Origin: Spirochaetaceae bacterium | GTDB taxonomy: Bacteria; Spirochaetota; Spirochaetia; SZUA-6; Bin103 | Assembly: GCA_028820215.1 (NCBI GenBank) | Contig: JAPPKD010000225.1 | Location: 1,611-42,592, forward strand | DNA: 40,982 nt | Direction: 5' to 3' | Shown here: positions 30,662-38,893 of the stretch, piece by piece | How the letters are laid out: each line of letters opens with the position of its first letter | Numbering within the stretch: the stretch's first letter is position 1 | The notes under the pieces: model-generated | What the model saw: the letters and a program-made list of their open reading frames with translations, nothing else | The model's database searches: none | What the model was told of the DNA's origin: nothing | Translations under genes and position numbers: made by a program

Positions 30662-31657
30662 ATGAACTACACCACCTACCTGCTGCGCCGCCTGCTCTAC
30701 ATGGTGGCGACCCTCGCGGTCATCACCGTGGTGATCTACATCGTCATCCAGTTGCCGCCGGGCGACGCCGTGGACACGATCGTCGCTCAGCGGGAGGCGG
30801 AAGGCGACGTGGTCTCCGAGTCCGAGCAGGCGGCGCTGCGCCACCAGTACGGCCTGGACCGGCCCCTGCCGGTGCAGTACGCCGACTGGATGGTCAAGTT
30901 CCTGTCCGGCGACATGGGGCGCTCGATCCGTGGCGTCCCGGTGAACGACCTGATCTCCGAGCGCCTGGGCGGCACCATCATGCTGTCGTTGATCAGCATC
31001 ATGTTCACCTACCTGGTGGCGATCCCGATCGGCATCTACAGCGCCACCCACCAATACAGCCTGACCGACTACGGCCTGACGACCCTGGGCTTCATCGGCC
31101 TGGCGATGCCGAACTTCCTGCTGGGGCTGATCCTGCTGTACGTGTTCTACAAGCTCTTCGGACTCAGCATCGGCGGCTTCTTTTCGCCCGGCATGGAGGT
31201 GGAGCCGTGGAGCGTGGCCAAGCTGCTGGACCTGATGAGCCACCTGTGGATACCGGTCATCGTGATCGGCACGGCGGCCACCGCGGGCACGATCCGGGTC
31301 ATGCGCGGCACGCTGCTCGACGAGCTTGGCAAGCAGTACGTGATCACGGCCCGCGCCAAGGGGGTCGCCGAGCCCCGCGTGATCTTCAAGTACCCGGTGC
31401 GGCTGGCGCTGAACCCGATGGTCAGCGGGGTGGGTGGCATCCTGCCGGAGCTGATCAGCGGCGAGACCATCGTCGCCATCGTCCTGGGCCTGCCGACGCT
31501 CGGCCCGCTGATGTACACCGCCGTGCGGGCCCAGGACATCAACCTGTCCGGGAGCGTACTGATGGTGATCAGCGCGCTGGCCGTCCTCGGCGTCCTGATC
31601 TCGGACATCCTGCTGGTGGTCGTGGACCCGCGCATCACCTACGAACGCAAGGGCTGA
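30662..31657 (+). CDS. ABC transporter permease, DppB/OppB type
   Basis: A 331-residue membrane protein with the DppB/OppB start (YLLRRLLYMVATLAVITVVIY), QYGLDRPLPVQY and about six membrane segments. The cytoplasmic coupling loop for the ATPase is ITARAKGVAEPRVIFKYPVRLALNP, with the EAA-like A-x-x-K-G-V pattern. No Shine-Dalgarno is visible: the start follows directly after the terminator hairpin and its T-run, so translation may depend on readthrough and the position of the hairpin. The second permease gene begins 2 bp after its stop. Confidence 0.92.
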   Translation: MNYTTYLLRRLLYMVATLAVITVVIYIVIQLPPGDAVDTIVAQREAEGDVVSESEQAALRHQYGLDRPLPVQYADWMVKFLSGDMGRSIRGVPVNDLISERLGGTIMLSLISIMFTYLVAIPIGIYSATHQYSLTDYGLTTLGFIGLAMPNFLLGLILLYVFYKLFGLSIGGFFSPGMEVEPWSVAKLLDLMSHLWIPVIVIGTAATAGTIRVMRGTLLDELGKQYVITARAKGVAEPRVIFKYPVRLALNPMVSGVGGILPELISGETIVAIVLGLPTLGPLMYTAVRAQDINLSGSVLMVISALAVLGVLISDILLVVVDPRITYERKG

Positions 31658-31658
31658 C

Positions 31659-32804
31659 GTGGCCACCGACACCGCCGCGTTGCAGGGGGCCGGCGCGGCC
31701 GTGACCGCGGAGGAGCGCTACTTCATCGCCTCGCAGCGGCAGCTCATGTGGCGCAAGTTCCGCAAGCACCGCATGGCGGTCGCTGCCGGCGTCGTACTGC
31801 TGGCGGCCTACCTGGTGGCCTTCACGTACGAGTTCTGCGCCCCCTACGGCTCGCTGACCCAGCACGCAGGTTTCGTCCACGCGCCGCCGACGCGCGTCCG
31901 CGTGATCGACCCCGACGGCCGGCTGCGGCTGCCGTTCGTCTACGGACTGACGGGCCAGGTGAACATGGAGACCTTCCAGCGCGAGTTCGTGGAGGACCGC
32001 TCGGTGATGCACCCGGTGCGCGTGCTGGTCCGCGGCGAACCGTACCGCTTCTGGGGCGTGATCGACGCCGACCTGCACCTGTTCGATGCCGGGGACGGCC
32101 GCGTGTTCCTGCTGGGCACCGACGATCTGGGCCGCGACGTGTTCTCGCGCGTGCTGGCCGGCAGCCGGGTCAGTCTGACCATCGGCCTGGTGGGCGTGCT
32201 GATCAGCTTCGTGCTCGGCTGCCTGCTCGGCGGCATCTCCGGCTACTTCGGCGGCGTACCCGACCTGGTCATCCAGCGCCTCATCGAGGTCTTCAACTCC
32301 ATTCCCGGCATACCGCTGTGGATGGCGCTGAGCGCCGTCATCCCCGTGAACTGGCCGATCCTGCGCACCTACTTCACCATCACCATCATCCTGTCGGTGC
32401 TGGGCTGGACGGGCGTGGCGCGCGTGGTGCGCGGCAAGCTGCTGGAGCTGCGCGAGTACGAGTACGTGACCGCCGCCCGGCTGGCAGGCACGCGCGCGGG
32501 GAAGATCATCGCCGGCCACCTCCTGCCCGGCTTCCTGAGCTACCTGATCGTGAGCCTCACCCTGGCGGTTCCCCGCATGATCCTGGGCGAGACAGCGCTC
32601 AGCTTCCTGGGGCTGGGGATCCAGCCGCCGGCGGTGAGCTGGGGAACGCTGCTGCAGGGAGCGCAGAACGTAACCAGCATCGCCATCTACCCGTGGCTGC
32701 TGACGCCGGCGCTGTTCGTGATCGTGACGGTGCTGCTCTACAACTTCGTCGGCGACGGGGTGCGCGACGCCGCCGATCCCTATGCCATGACCGGCAAGGG
32801 GTAG
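31659..32804 (+). CDS. ABC transporter permease, DppC/OppC type
   Basis: A 381-residue membrane protein of the DppC/OppC family: an N-terminal helix after WRKFRKHRMAVAAG, a large external loop, then LGTDDLGRDVFSRVLAGSRVSL and the coupling loop EYVTAARLAGTRAGKIIAGHLLP. The external loop (about residues 60-160) is longer than in many DppC proteins. It starts at GTG 31659. The operon then ends without the DppD/DppF ATPase genes expected here, so ATP-binding subunits must be supplied from elsewhere. Confidence 0.92.
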   Translation: MATDTAALQGAGAAVTAEERYFIASQRQLMWRKFRKHRMAVAAGVVLLAAYLVAFTYEFCAPYGSLTQHAGFVHAPPTRVRVIDPDGRLRLPFVYGLTGQVNMETFQREFVEDRSVMHPVRVLVRGEPYRFWGVIDADLHLFDAGDGRVFLLGTDDLGRDVFSRVLAGSRVSLTIGLVGVLISFVLGCLLGGISGYFGGVPDLVIQRLIEVFNSIPGIPLWMALSAVIPVNWPILRTYFTITIILSVLGWTGVARVVRGKLLELREYEYVTAARLAGTRAGKIIAGHLLPGFLSYLIVSLTLAVPRMILGETALSFLGLGIQPPAVSWGTLLQGAQNVTSIAIYPWLLTPALFVIVTVLLYNFVGDGVRDAADPYAMTGKG

Positions 32805-32819
32805 CTGTCGCACCACGCG

Positions 32820-33440
32820 CGCCTTGCCGCCCAGGCTGACCGCCACTTACTTCGTAACGCGTACCTTCCCCTCTGATCCCTCCACCAGCATTCCGCTCCC
32901 CGACCACCCCGGGCGCCGTGGGGCGAGGCTGCGCTCGGGGCTGGACCTTGCCGTGCCCGGCATCGTCGATGGAGAGCACCGAGTTCTTCGGCAGCCGCGC
33001 GTACGGGTGCTCCGGTGCCTCGAGGGATCGCCTCGGCGGCGGCCATCTCCACCATGTGGCCCTTCTGCATGATCCCGATGCGGTTGGATATGTAGTAAGC
33101 GGTGGCGAGGTCATTGGTAATGTAGATAGCCGTCCCGCGGAAGCTGTCGCCCGGCGCAGCAGGTTGACGATCGAAATCCGCAGCAACGCGTCCACCATCG
33201 ACACCGGCTTGTCGGCAATGAACGCCGCGGCGTGGGGAATGAGCGCGCGGGCGATCGCGACGCTACAGTTGTCCACCGGAGAGCCCATGGGCTTAGTGCC
33301 CGCCGACCGCCGCCAGGGTCCGGCCGACCTTCTGCAGCGCCTCGTCCATGGCACCCTCGACGCCCTCCAGGCCGCGCACGCCCAACGCGACATGGAGGCT
33401 CGCCCGCAGGTAGGAGCTTGTGATGCGTCAGATGGAACGG
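32820..33440 (-). pseudogene. Decayed OppD/DppD-type ABC transporter ATPase
   Basis: The minus strand carries scattered pieces of an oligopeptide-transporter ATPase in different frames. In order they are the segment before the signature (ASLHVALGVRGLEGVEGAMD, about 33310-33420), the signature GLSGGQ (about 33275-33292) followed by an in-frame TAG, then VAIARAL and FIADKPVSMVDA in another frame, then IYITNDLATAYYISNRIGIMQKGH in a further frame, and finally PEHPYARL and VLSIDDAG. The Walker A half is absent, the catalytic Glu of Walker B is Lys (ADKP), and at least two frameshifts are present. It is non-functional. Boundaries are approximate. The 165 bases between it and the next gene hold no coding signal that I can see. 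Confidence 0.8.
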
Positions 33441-33605
33441 GCAATCGAACGCCAAGTGTCTCGTCCTTGGGTAGACGCTTTCAGCAAGTGGTGGATCTTA
33501 GACTACAGGCCCAGACGCCCGATGGACAATGAATTCCTGTAGTAGACCGGAATAGCAAATACATCCATACTTTGGCGGCGATTGGATAGAGCGCAGGAGG
33601 AAATA

Positions 33606-34610
33606 ATGGAAATGCAGTTTAACATCATCGGCGACTACGCCCAGATCCTTCGCGAACGACTCCGAATCAGACGCTATGAAGAGTGTTCAATAGACAGCAT
33701 CAAGGACGATTATAATCTTGTATTGGCGTATTTCGGAGCGCTTCGTCGGATGGTGTCCATGGTTAAGCGCACTGTCTTCAAGGCAAATGGCTTTATGTGC
33801 CCACAGGAGTATGTTAGCGCACTCGCCGAGATCGAACGGAAAATCGAGCGCGGCGAAAACATCAACCCCTATCTCAGCCGGAAGTTGCGGAACCTATGTG
33901 CCAATGATGAGCTATTGAACGACTGGGGCATTCAACATCTTCATCTTGGCATCAGCGTGATTACCAAGAAAAAGAACAGAGGATTCATAGAAGGAACGCC
34001 GAAGTTGCTGTTCGCGTACTTTGACGACCAATCTGCTTACTTCATCGTTATCGGTGACCATGACAGCTTTGGTGAGGCAGAACTTCTCCAAATATTGCAT
34101 GACAACTGGCCTGAGGTATTGGAGAAATCGAAAAACCCGAACATCAGGTCAGTTGCTCCTGACCATCTTACGAGTAAACAGAGGGACCAGATGAGAAGGG
34201 CCGGCTACAACATGGGTGCAAATGTAATGCGGGACGGCACTGCCTATGTGATGGTTGGCGGTGGCATCATGTCGTCAGGAGACAATACGTTGGATGTATA
34301 CGGAACGAACCGGTTGCATACCTGGGCTCACCGCCAGACGAATAACCTGCGTGACCTCGCCCCAGAAATAGTGGCTGAACTAAAGAGACGACACGGCCTT
34401 GAGGTCGTCGAGCCGATCACCCTGAAATTGATAGTGGAGGGACGGTCTGATAGTAGATGGTTCTTGATTGACGACAACAACCACGTTACGGTCGGATTGG
34501 GGAATCCTTGGGAGGATAGACCTCCGATGATATTCTACTTCTTCGACGACTCAACATTCATCTCTCGGTCGTCTTGTACGGAATGTAGAGCGTCCAGCGC
34601 CTCTTCGTGA
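33606..34610 (+). CDS. Hypothetical protein of unlike base composition
   Basis: A 334-residue protein with a perfect ribosome site (AGGAGG, 5 nt before the ATG at 33606). Base composition is visibly more AT-rich than all neighbours, with codons such as ATT, AAT and TTT that are rare elsewhere here, which suggests horizontal acquisition. I do not recognise the family. The most distinctive part is LNDWGIQHLHLG (about residues 105-115) followed by GTPKLLFAYFDDQSAYFIVIGDHDS and LLQILHDNWPEVLE, which looks like a compact conserved domain. An N-terminal helical region and a C-terminal beta-rich region (ITLKLIVEGRSDSRWFLIDDNN) flank it. The last residues (CTECRASSASS) may be read-through into local sequence. 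Confidence 0.75.
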   Translation: MEMQFNIIGDYAQILRERLRIRRYEECSIDSIKDDYNLVLAYFGALRRMVSMVKRTVFKANGFMCPQEYVSALAEIERKIERGENINPYLSRKLRNLCANDELLNDWGIQHLHLGISVITKKKNRGFIEGTPKLLFAYFDDQSAYFIVIGDHDSFGEAELLQILHDNWPEVLEKSKNPNIRSVAPDHLTSKQRDQMRRAGYNMGANVMRDGTAYVMVGGGIMSSGDNTLDVYGTNRLHTWAHRQTNNLRDLAPEIVAELKRRHGLEVVEPITLKLIVEGRSDSRWFLIDDNNHVTVGLGNPWEDRPPMIFYFFDDSTFISRSSCTECRASSASS

Positions 34611-34668
34611 GCTCGACCCACGCTAACACTGGCCGGCGGCGATTCCCGGCGATCGCGTATTTCATGGG

Positions 34669-35159
34669 ATGGCCCACTTCACCTTCTGGCTGCCCACGCT
34701 GCTGGCCGCCTGCGGCGTCGGCGAGCGGCCGGAGCTGCCCCTGGACGGGTCGAACCTGCTGCCGGCGCTACAAGGCGATGCCGGAGACGGACCCCGCGCG
34801 AAGCTGCTCTGGCAGCACAACCGCAACCGGCCGGTCCGGAACTGCAACGCGGCGATGCGCGACGGCGACTGGAAGCTGGTCTGGCCGTACCTGCCGGAGG
34901 CGCGCTACAAATCCGACGAGGACGCGCGCTGGTATGAGCACATGTTCACGGAGCCCCACTTCACCATGGAGATCGAGCAGACCATGCTGGAGCGCCCGGT
35001 GCGGCCCCGGAGCGGCCGGAGCTCTTCAATCTGGCTGATGACCCCGGTGAGCGGGTGGACCTCTCGGAGCGGCATCCCGAGCGCCGCGCGCGCATGGAGC
35101 GGGTGCTGGAGACCTGGTTCGACGCGGTGGAGGCGGACCGCCGGCGCATCGCCTGGTGA
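34669..35159 (+). pseudogene. C-terminal remnant of a sulfatase gene
   Basis: This stretch resembles the last third of the intact sulfatase at 26429-27856: MAHFTFWLPTLLAACGV corresponds to its IHFCDWLPTLAAAAGV, and CNAAMRDGDWKLVWPYLPEA to its CNLAMRDGPWKLYWPRIPEA. After about 35000 the frame shifts, and the rest continues as PELFNLADDPGERVDLSERH and VLETWFDAVEADRR to a TGA at 35157. The catalytic N-terminal two thirds are missing, so it cannot work. Confidence 0.88.
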
Positions 35160-35190
35160 CCGGCCGTCTGCCGGCGCAGGCGGACCGCGT

Positions 35191-36463
35191 TCACCCTGCG
35201 AGTGAGTCGTCGTCCATCCGCTTGCCGAGCAGGAACCCCTTGCGGTCCGGGTACCAGAGCACTCGCCGGCCCGCCACGCAGGTCATGCTCACGTAGGCGG
35301 CCGACTCGAAGCGGCCTTGGCGGGGCGGACCCCACGGCACGGCGTCGTTGTCGATGAGCAGCCGCGCTTCGTCCCACCAGATCGGCTGCCCGGCGGCGGG
35401 ACGGAACTCCCCGACGCAGGCGTAGGTGGGACGCCGGTTGCGCACGTGCCAGCGGTCGTCGGCGCCGAAGGCGTAACCGTCGTTGTCGTGGAAGAGCAAC
35501 AGGTACCGCCGGTCGCCGAGACTGAAGACCGGGCACGGTGAGCAGGGATGCCGGAGCTTCGGGCCGCCGTCGCGCCTGCGCATGGGCCGCGCCTCGTCCC
35601 AGGTCCGCCCCTGGTCCGGGGAGACCGCGTACCACACCTCGCCTCGGTTCGTGCGGATGGTCATGAAGAGCCTGCCGTCGGGCAGGTTCGCCAGGTACGG
35701 CTCCTGGGCGAACGAGGCGCCGGCCACGCGTTCGTGCGGCGCCGTCACCGGGGCGTCCCGGTTGAGCCAGGAGAGCTCCAGCCGGTCGGGCGGCGGCGAG
35801 TCCTGCAGGTTCTCCACCCGCATCAGCTCAATGTGACTGTACCGTTCCTTGAATGGCGCCGTGCCCGCGGGCACCCGTGGACTGCACGCCCAGTGGGTGA
35901 ACGGAATGAGGACCTCCCCGGCGGCGGTGCGATGCATCCCGCTGCAGCCGATCCAGCGCACCGGTTCACGGTCCGGGTCGGGACCGTCGATGGCCGAAGG
36001 CGGGACGTGCAGTTCGTGGCGCCGCGACCAGGAGGTGCCCCGGTCGTCGGAGCAACGGCAGTACATCCCGCCGGTGTAGCCCGCCGACGGGGTGCACAGC
36101 GTGTACAGCAGGTACACCCGCCCGCCGGGCGACTCCAGGGGCACCTGCCACGCCGCGGCCTCGCCGTCGCCGCCCACCCCTCGCCCGTCCGCCCACCCCT
36201 CGCCCGTCCGCCCACACCACCGGCGACCAGGAGTCTCCGCCGTCCGTGCTGCGCTTCACCCCGATCCGCATGAAACACGGGGCGTCGAGCCGCTCCGCCG
36301 TCCACGTGGCCAGCAGGGAGCCGTCGCCGAGTGCGTGCACGAGGATGTGCTCGTTCAGCCAGTAGAACTCGTCGTCGTCCCACGGACGCTCCGTGCCTCC
36401 GGTCGGGTCGTGGATGACAAGGTCCGGACAGGTGCGGTCAATCTCGCGGGGGTCGGCGGTCAT
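35191..36463 (-). pseudogene. Sialidase-like (Asp-box) gene broken by a 19-bp duplication
   Basis: Two reading frames together make one sialidase/BNR-type protein. The first part starts at ATG 36463 (MTADPREIDRTC..., WLNEHILVHALGDGSLLATW) and contains an Asp box in STDGGDSW; the second continues in another frame with Asp boxes in SDDRGTSW and SPDQGRTW and ends at 35191. The frames are separated at 36171-36215, where a 19-bp unit is duplicated. Removing one copy joins the frames through DGRGVGGDGEAAAW without any other change. The intact product would be about 418 residues, a six-bladed propeller of exo-sialidase type without a visible signal peptide. It is recently inactivated or reversibly switched; no other damage is visible. 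Confidence 0.85.
36171..36215. repeat. 19-bp tandem duplication in the sialidase-like gene
   Basis: The unit cgcccacccctcgcccgtc occurs at 36171-36189 and 36190-36208, followed by a partial third copy at 36209-36215. Nineteen is not a multiple of three, so each copy gained or lost changes the reading frame. Confidence 0.95.
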
Positions 36464-36538
36464 GGGACGCGGGGCTCGCCCGATCATAGCGCGAGCGGGT
36501 TGCGCGCTGGCGGAGAGATGCAGCGCGCCGGCTCCGCC

Positions 36539-36568
36539 TTGCCGCCTCGGGCCGACCGCCACTACGCT
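36539..36568 (+). promoter_or_regulatory. Promoter of the Gfo/Idh operon
   Basis: TTGCCG (36539-36544) and TACGCT (36563-36568) are 18 bp apart, and only six bases separate the -10 from the ATG at 36575. This predicts a leaderless transcript, and no Shine-Dalgarno site is visible before this ATG. Confidence 0.5.
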
Positions 36569-36574
36569 GCGGCG

Positions 36575-37801
36575 ATGAGTTCTCAACGCGTAGCCGTCAT
36601 CGGCGCCGGCGGCCGGGGCCGGTCGCTCGGCAACCTGATCGCCAGCCGTCCGCGGTGGGCCGACATCGTGGCGGTCGCGGAGCCGCGCGACGACTACCGC
36701 GAAGACTTCGCGCGCACCCACGGCATCGAGGAGCGCCACCGCTTCCGCGACTGGCGCGACCTGTTCGCCACGTCGCTGCCCCTGGACGCGGTGCTGGTCA
36801 CGACGATGGACCGCGACCACACCGAGCCGTCGCTCGCCGCCCTGGCCGCCGGCCACCACCTGCTCATGGAGAAGCCCATGGCGCCGTCGCTGGAAGAGTG
36901 CGAGCGCATCGCGGCGGCCGCCGCCGACTCGAAGGCGATCACGGCGGTATGCCACTCGATGCGCTACGGGCGCCCGTTCCGGATCCTCAAGGAGGTCGTG
37001 AGCTCCGGCCGCATCGGCAGCGTGGTCACCGTGGACCACCTGGAGCAGGTGCAGTGGTGGCACCAAGCCCACAGCTTCGTGCGCGGCAAGTGGGGCAACG
37101 AGGGGCGCTCGTCCTTCATGCTCCTGGCCAAGAGCTGCCACGATGTCGATTACCTGGCCTACTTGGTGGACCGGCCGTGCCGGGCGGTCAGCTCGTTCGG
37201 GTCGCTCAACTACTTCCGTTCCGAGCACGCCCCTGCCGGCAGCGGCGAACGCTGCGTGGACTGCGACATCGAGCCCGACTGCGTCTATTCGGCGGTCAAG
37301 CTCTACGCCGATACCGACCGGGACGGCGGGCCGGTGAGCTGGCTGACCCTCGACCACAGCCGCGAGGCCCAGTTGCAGGCCATCACCGACGGCCCGCACG
37401 GCCGCTGCGTGTGGCGGTGCGACAACGACGTCGTCGACAACCAGGTCGTCGCGCTGGAGTTCGATGGCGGCGCCACCGCCACGTTCACGATGACCGGCTT
37501 CACCGCCGTCGGCGGCCGGCGCACCCGCGTGCACGGCACCGAGGGGGTCGCCGAATTCTCCGAGGACGGCATCGAGGTGCGGCGCCTGGGCGAGAACGTG
37601 GTCGATCGCATCATCATCGAGCCGGAGTCGGGCGGCCACGGCGGCGGAGACCGCCGGGTGGTGGACTCGTGGCTGCGGGCCATCCATACCGGCGACCGCT
37701 CGTCGGTCGTCACCGACGTGGCGGTGTCCCTCGACACCCACCGCATCGCGTTCGCCGCGGAGCGGTCCCGCCTGGAGCGGCGGGTGGTCGAGCTGGACTG
37801 A
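36575..37801 (+). CDS. Gfo/Idh/MocA family oxidoreductase (first)
   Basis: A 408-residue NAD(P)-dependent sugar dehydrogenase-like protein. The Rossmann fold shows GAGGRGRSLG at the start, and the family motif EKPM appears in LLMEKPMAPSLEE. The C-terminal domain carries SCHDVDYLAYL, where the His/Asp pair would act in catalysis. An unusual cysteine cluster (CVDCDIEPDCVY) around residue 230 looks like a metal or structural site seen in some large members of the family. It probably oxidises a sugar or inositol derivative. It is followed after 10 bp by a second member. Confidence 0.9.
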   Translation: MSSQRVAVIGAGGRGRSLGNLIASRPRWADIVAVAEPRDDYREDFARTHGIEERHRFRDWRDLFATSLPLDAVLVTTMDRDHTEPSLAALAAGHHLLMEKPMAPSLEECERIAAAAADSKAITAVCHSMRYGRPFRILKEVVSSGRIGSVVTVDHLEQVQWWHQAHSFVRGKWGNEGRSSFMLLAKSCHDVDYLAYLVDRPCRAVSSFGSLNYFRSEHAPAGSGERCVDCDIEPDCVYSAVKLYADTDRDGGPVSWLTLDHSREAQLQAITDGPHGRCVWRCDNDVVDNQVVALEFDGGATATFTMTGFTAVGGRRTRVHGTEGVAEFSEDGIEVRRLGENVVDRIIIEPESGGHGGGDRRVVDSWLRAIHTGDRSSVVTDVAVSLDTHRIAFAAERSRLERRVVELD

Positions 37802-37811
37802 GGTGGCAGAG

Positions 37812-38864
37812 ATGCAGAGACCGGTTCGCCTGGGTCTGATCGGCTGCGGCGGCATCGTGCGGATCGCGCACGCGCCGGGGTATCAGTTGATCCCTGAGCT
37901 GGTGCAGGTCACCGCGCTGGCCGATCCGGTCGGCGACAACCTGCAGCAGATGGGACAGATGCTGGCGGTGCCGCCGGAGCGGCGCTACGCCGACCATCGG
38001 CAGATGCTCGAGCACGCCGAGCTGGACGCGGTCACCATTGCCACGCCGCACCACATGCACGCCGCACACGCGATGGACGCGGCGGCTGCAGGCGTGGCGG
38101 TGATCTCCGAGAAGCCGATGGCCACCTCGGTGGAGCAGGCGCGGGAGGTGCTGGCGGCGGTGGAGCGCCACGGCGTGCCGTACGCGGTGGTACACAACTT
38201 CCTGTGCGCGCAGGGCTCGGAGCGGGCGCGTGCGCTGCTCGCCGAAGGCGCCGCAGGCACGCCCTTCTACGGGCGCGCCAAGTCGCTGTTCAACAAGACC
38301 GACGACCGCGCCGACCCAAACCGGGAGTGGCGCGCCTCGCGCGCCGCGGGCGGCGGCGCCATCAACGACACCGCCTACCACGAGATCTACCTGCTGGAGA
38401 CGCTGGTCGGCTCACCCGTGCGCTACGTCGAGGCGCGGGTGGCGACCGCGCACTTCGCCTTCGACGTGGACGACCTGGCGCTGCTGCTGCTGGAGCACGA
38501 GAACGGCGCGCTATCCACGGTGTCCACCTCCTGGTGCGTCCCTGGCGGCGACGGCGGCGAGACCGCCAACCTGGCCGAGGTGCACGGACCGGCGGGCGGC
38601 GTGCGCGTCATGCGCCGCGGGAGAGGGCTGTGGCAGTACGCGCGCAGCACCGCGCAGTGGCAGGAAGTGGCGCTGCCGGCGCAGCCGACTTGGGCGGAGA
38701 GCGGCCACGGGCGCTACTTCGCCGCCACCTTCGACGCCCTGGCGCGCGGCGCCCCGCCGCCGATCGGCGGCGCAAAAGCCCTGCACAACCTGCGCATCGT
38801 CGCGGCCGCCCGCCGCGCCACCGCCGAGCGGCGCGCCGTGGACCTGCACGCGACCGACGACTGA
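37812..38864 (+). CDS. Gfo/Idh/MocA family oxidoreductase (second)
   Basis: A 350-residue paralogue with Rossmann motif GLIGCGGIVRIAH, family motif SEKPMATS and the catalytic-type AINDTAYHEIYLLE segment in the C-terminal domain. The ATG at 37812 has GAGG eight bases upstream; an in-frame GTG at 37803 is an alternative. It is more compact than the first oxidoreductase and lacks its cysteine cluster. The pair may carry out two successive oxidation or reduction steps, with the amidohydrolase that follows 29 bp later. Confidence 0.9.
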   Translation: MQRPVRLGLIGCGGIVRIAHAPGYQLIPELVQVTALADPVGDNLQQMGQMLAVPPERRYADHRQMLEHAELDAVTIATPHHMHAAHAMDAAAAGVAVISEKPMATSVEQAREVLAAVERHGVPYAVVHNFLCAQGSERARALLAEGAAGTPFYGRAKSLFNKTDDRADPNREWRASRAAGGGAINDTAYHEIYLLETLVGSPVRYVEARVATAHFAFDVDDLALLLLEHENGALSTVSTSWCVPGGDGGETANLAEVHGPAGGVRVMRRGRGLWQYARSTAQWQEVALPAQPTWAESGHGRYFAATFDALARGAPPPIGGAKALHNLRIVAAARRATAERRAVDLHATDD

Positions 38865-38893
38865 AGCCCCCCATCACGGAGAGAGGAAACCCC

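Noticed and set aside
32599..33444. Minus-strand frame as an intact ABC ATPase
   Set aside because: Only pieces match the family and they lie in several frames with stops and a lost Walker A; it is a pseudogene.
34607..35038. Plus-strand frame beginning MSSTHANTGRR as a gene
   Set aside because: Low-complexity Ser/Arg/Pro/Cys composition; the sulfatase-like frame overlaps it and explains the sequence.
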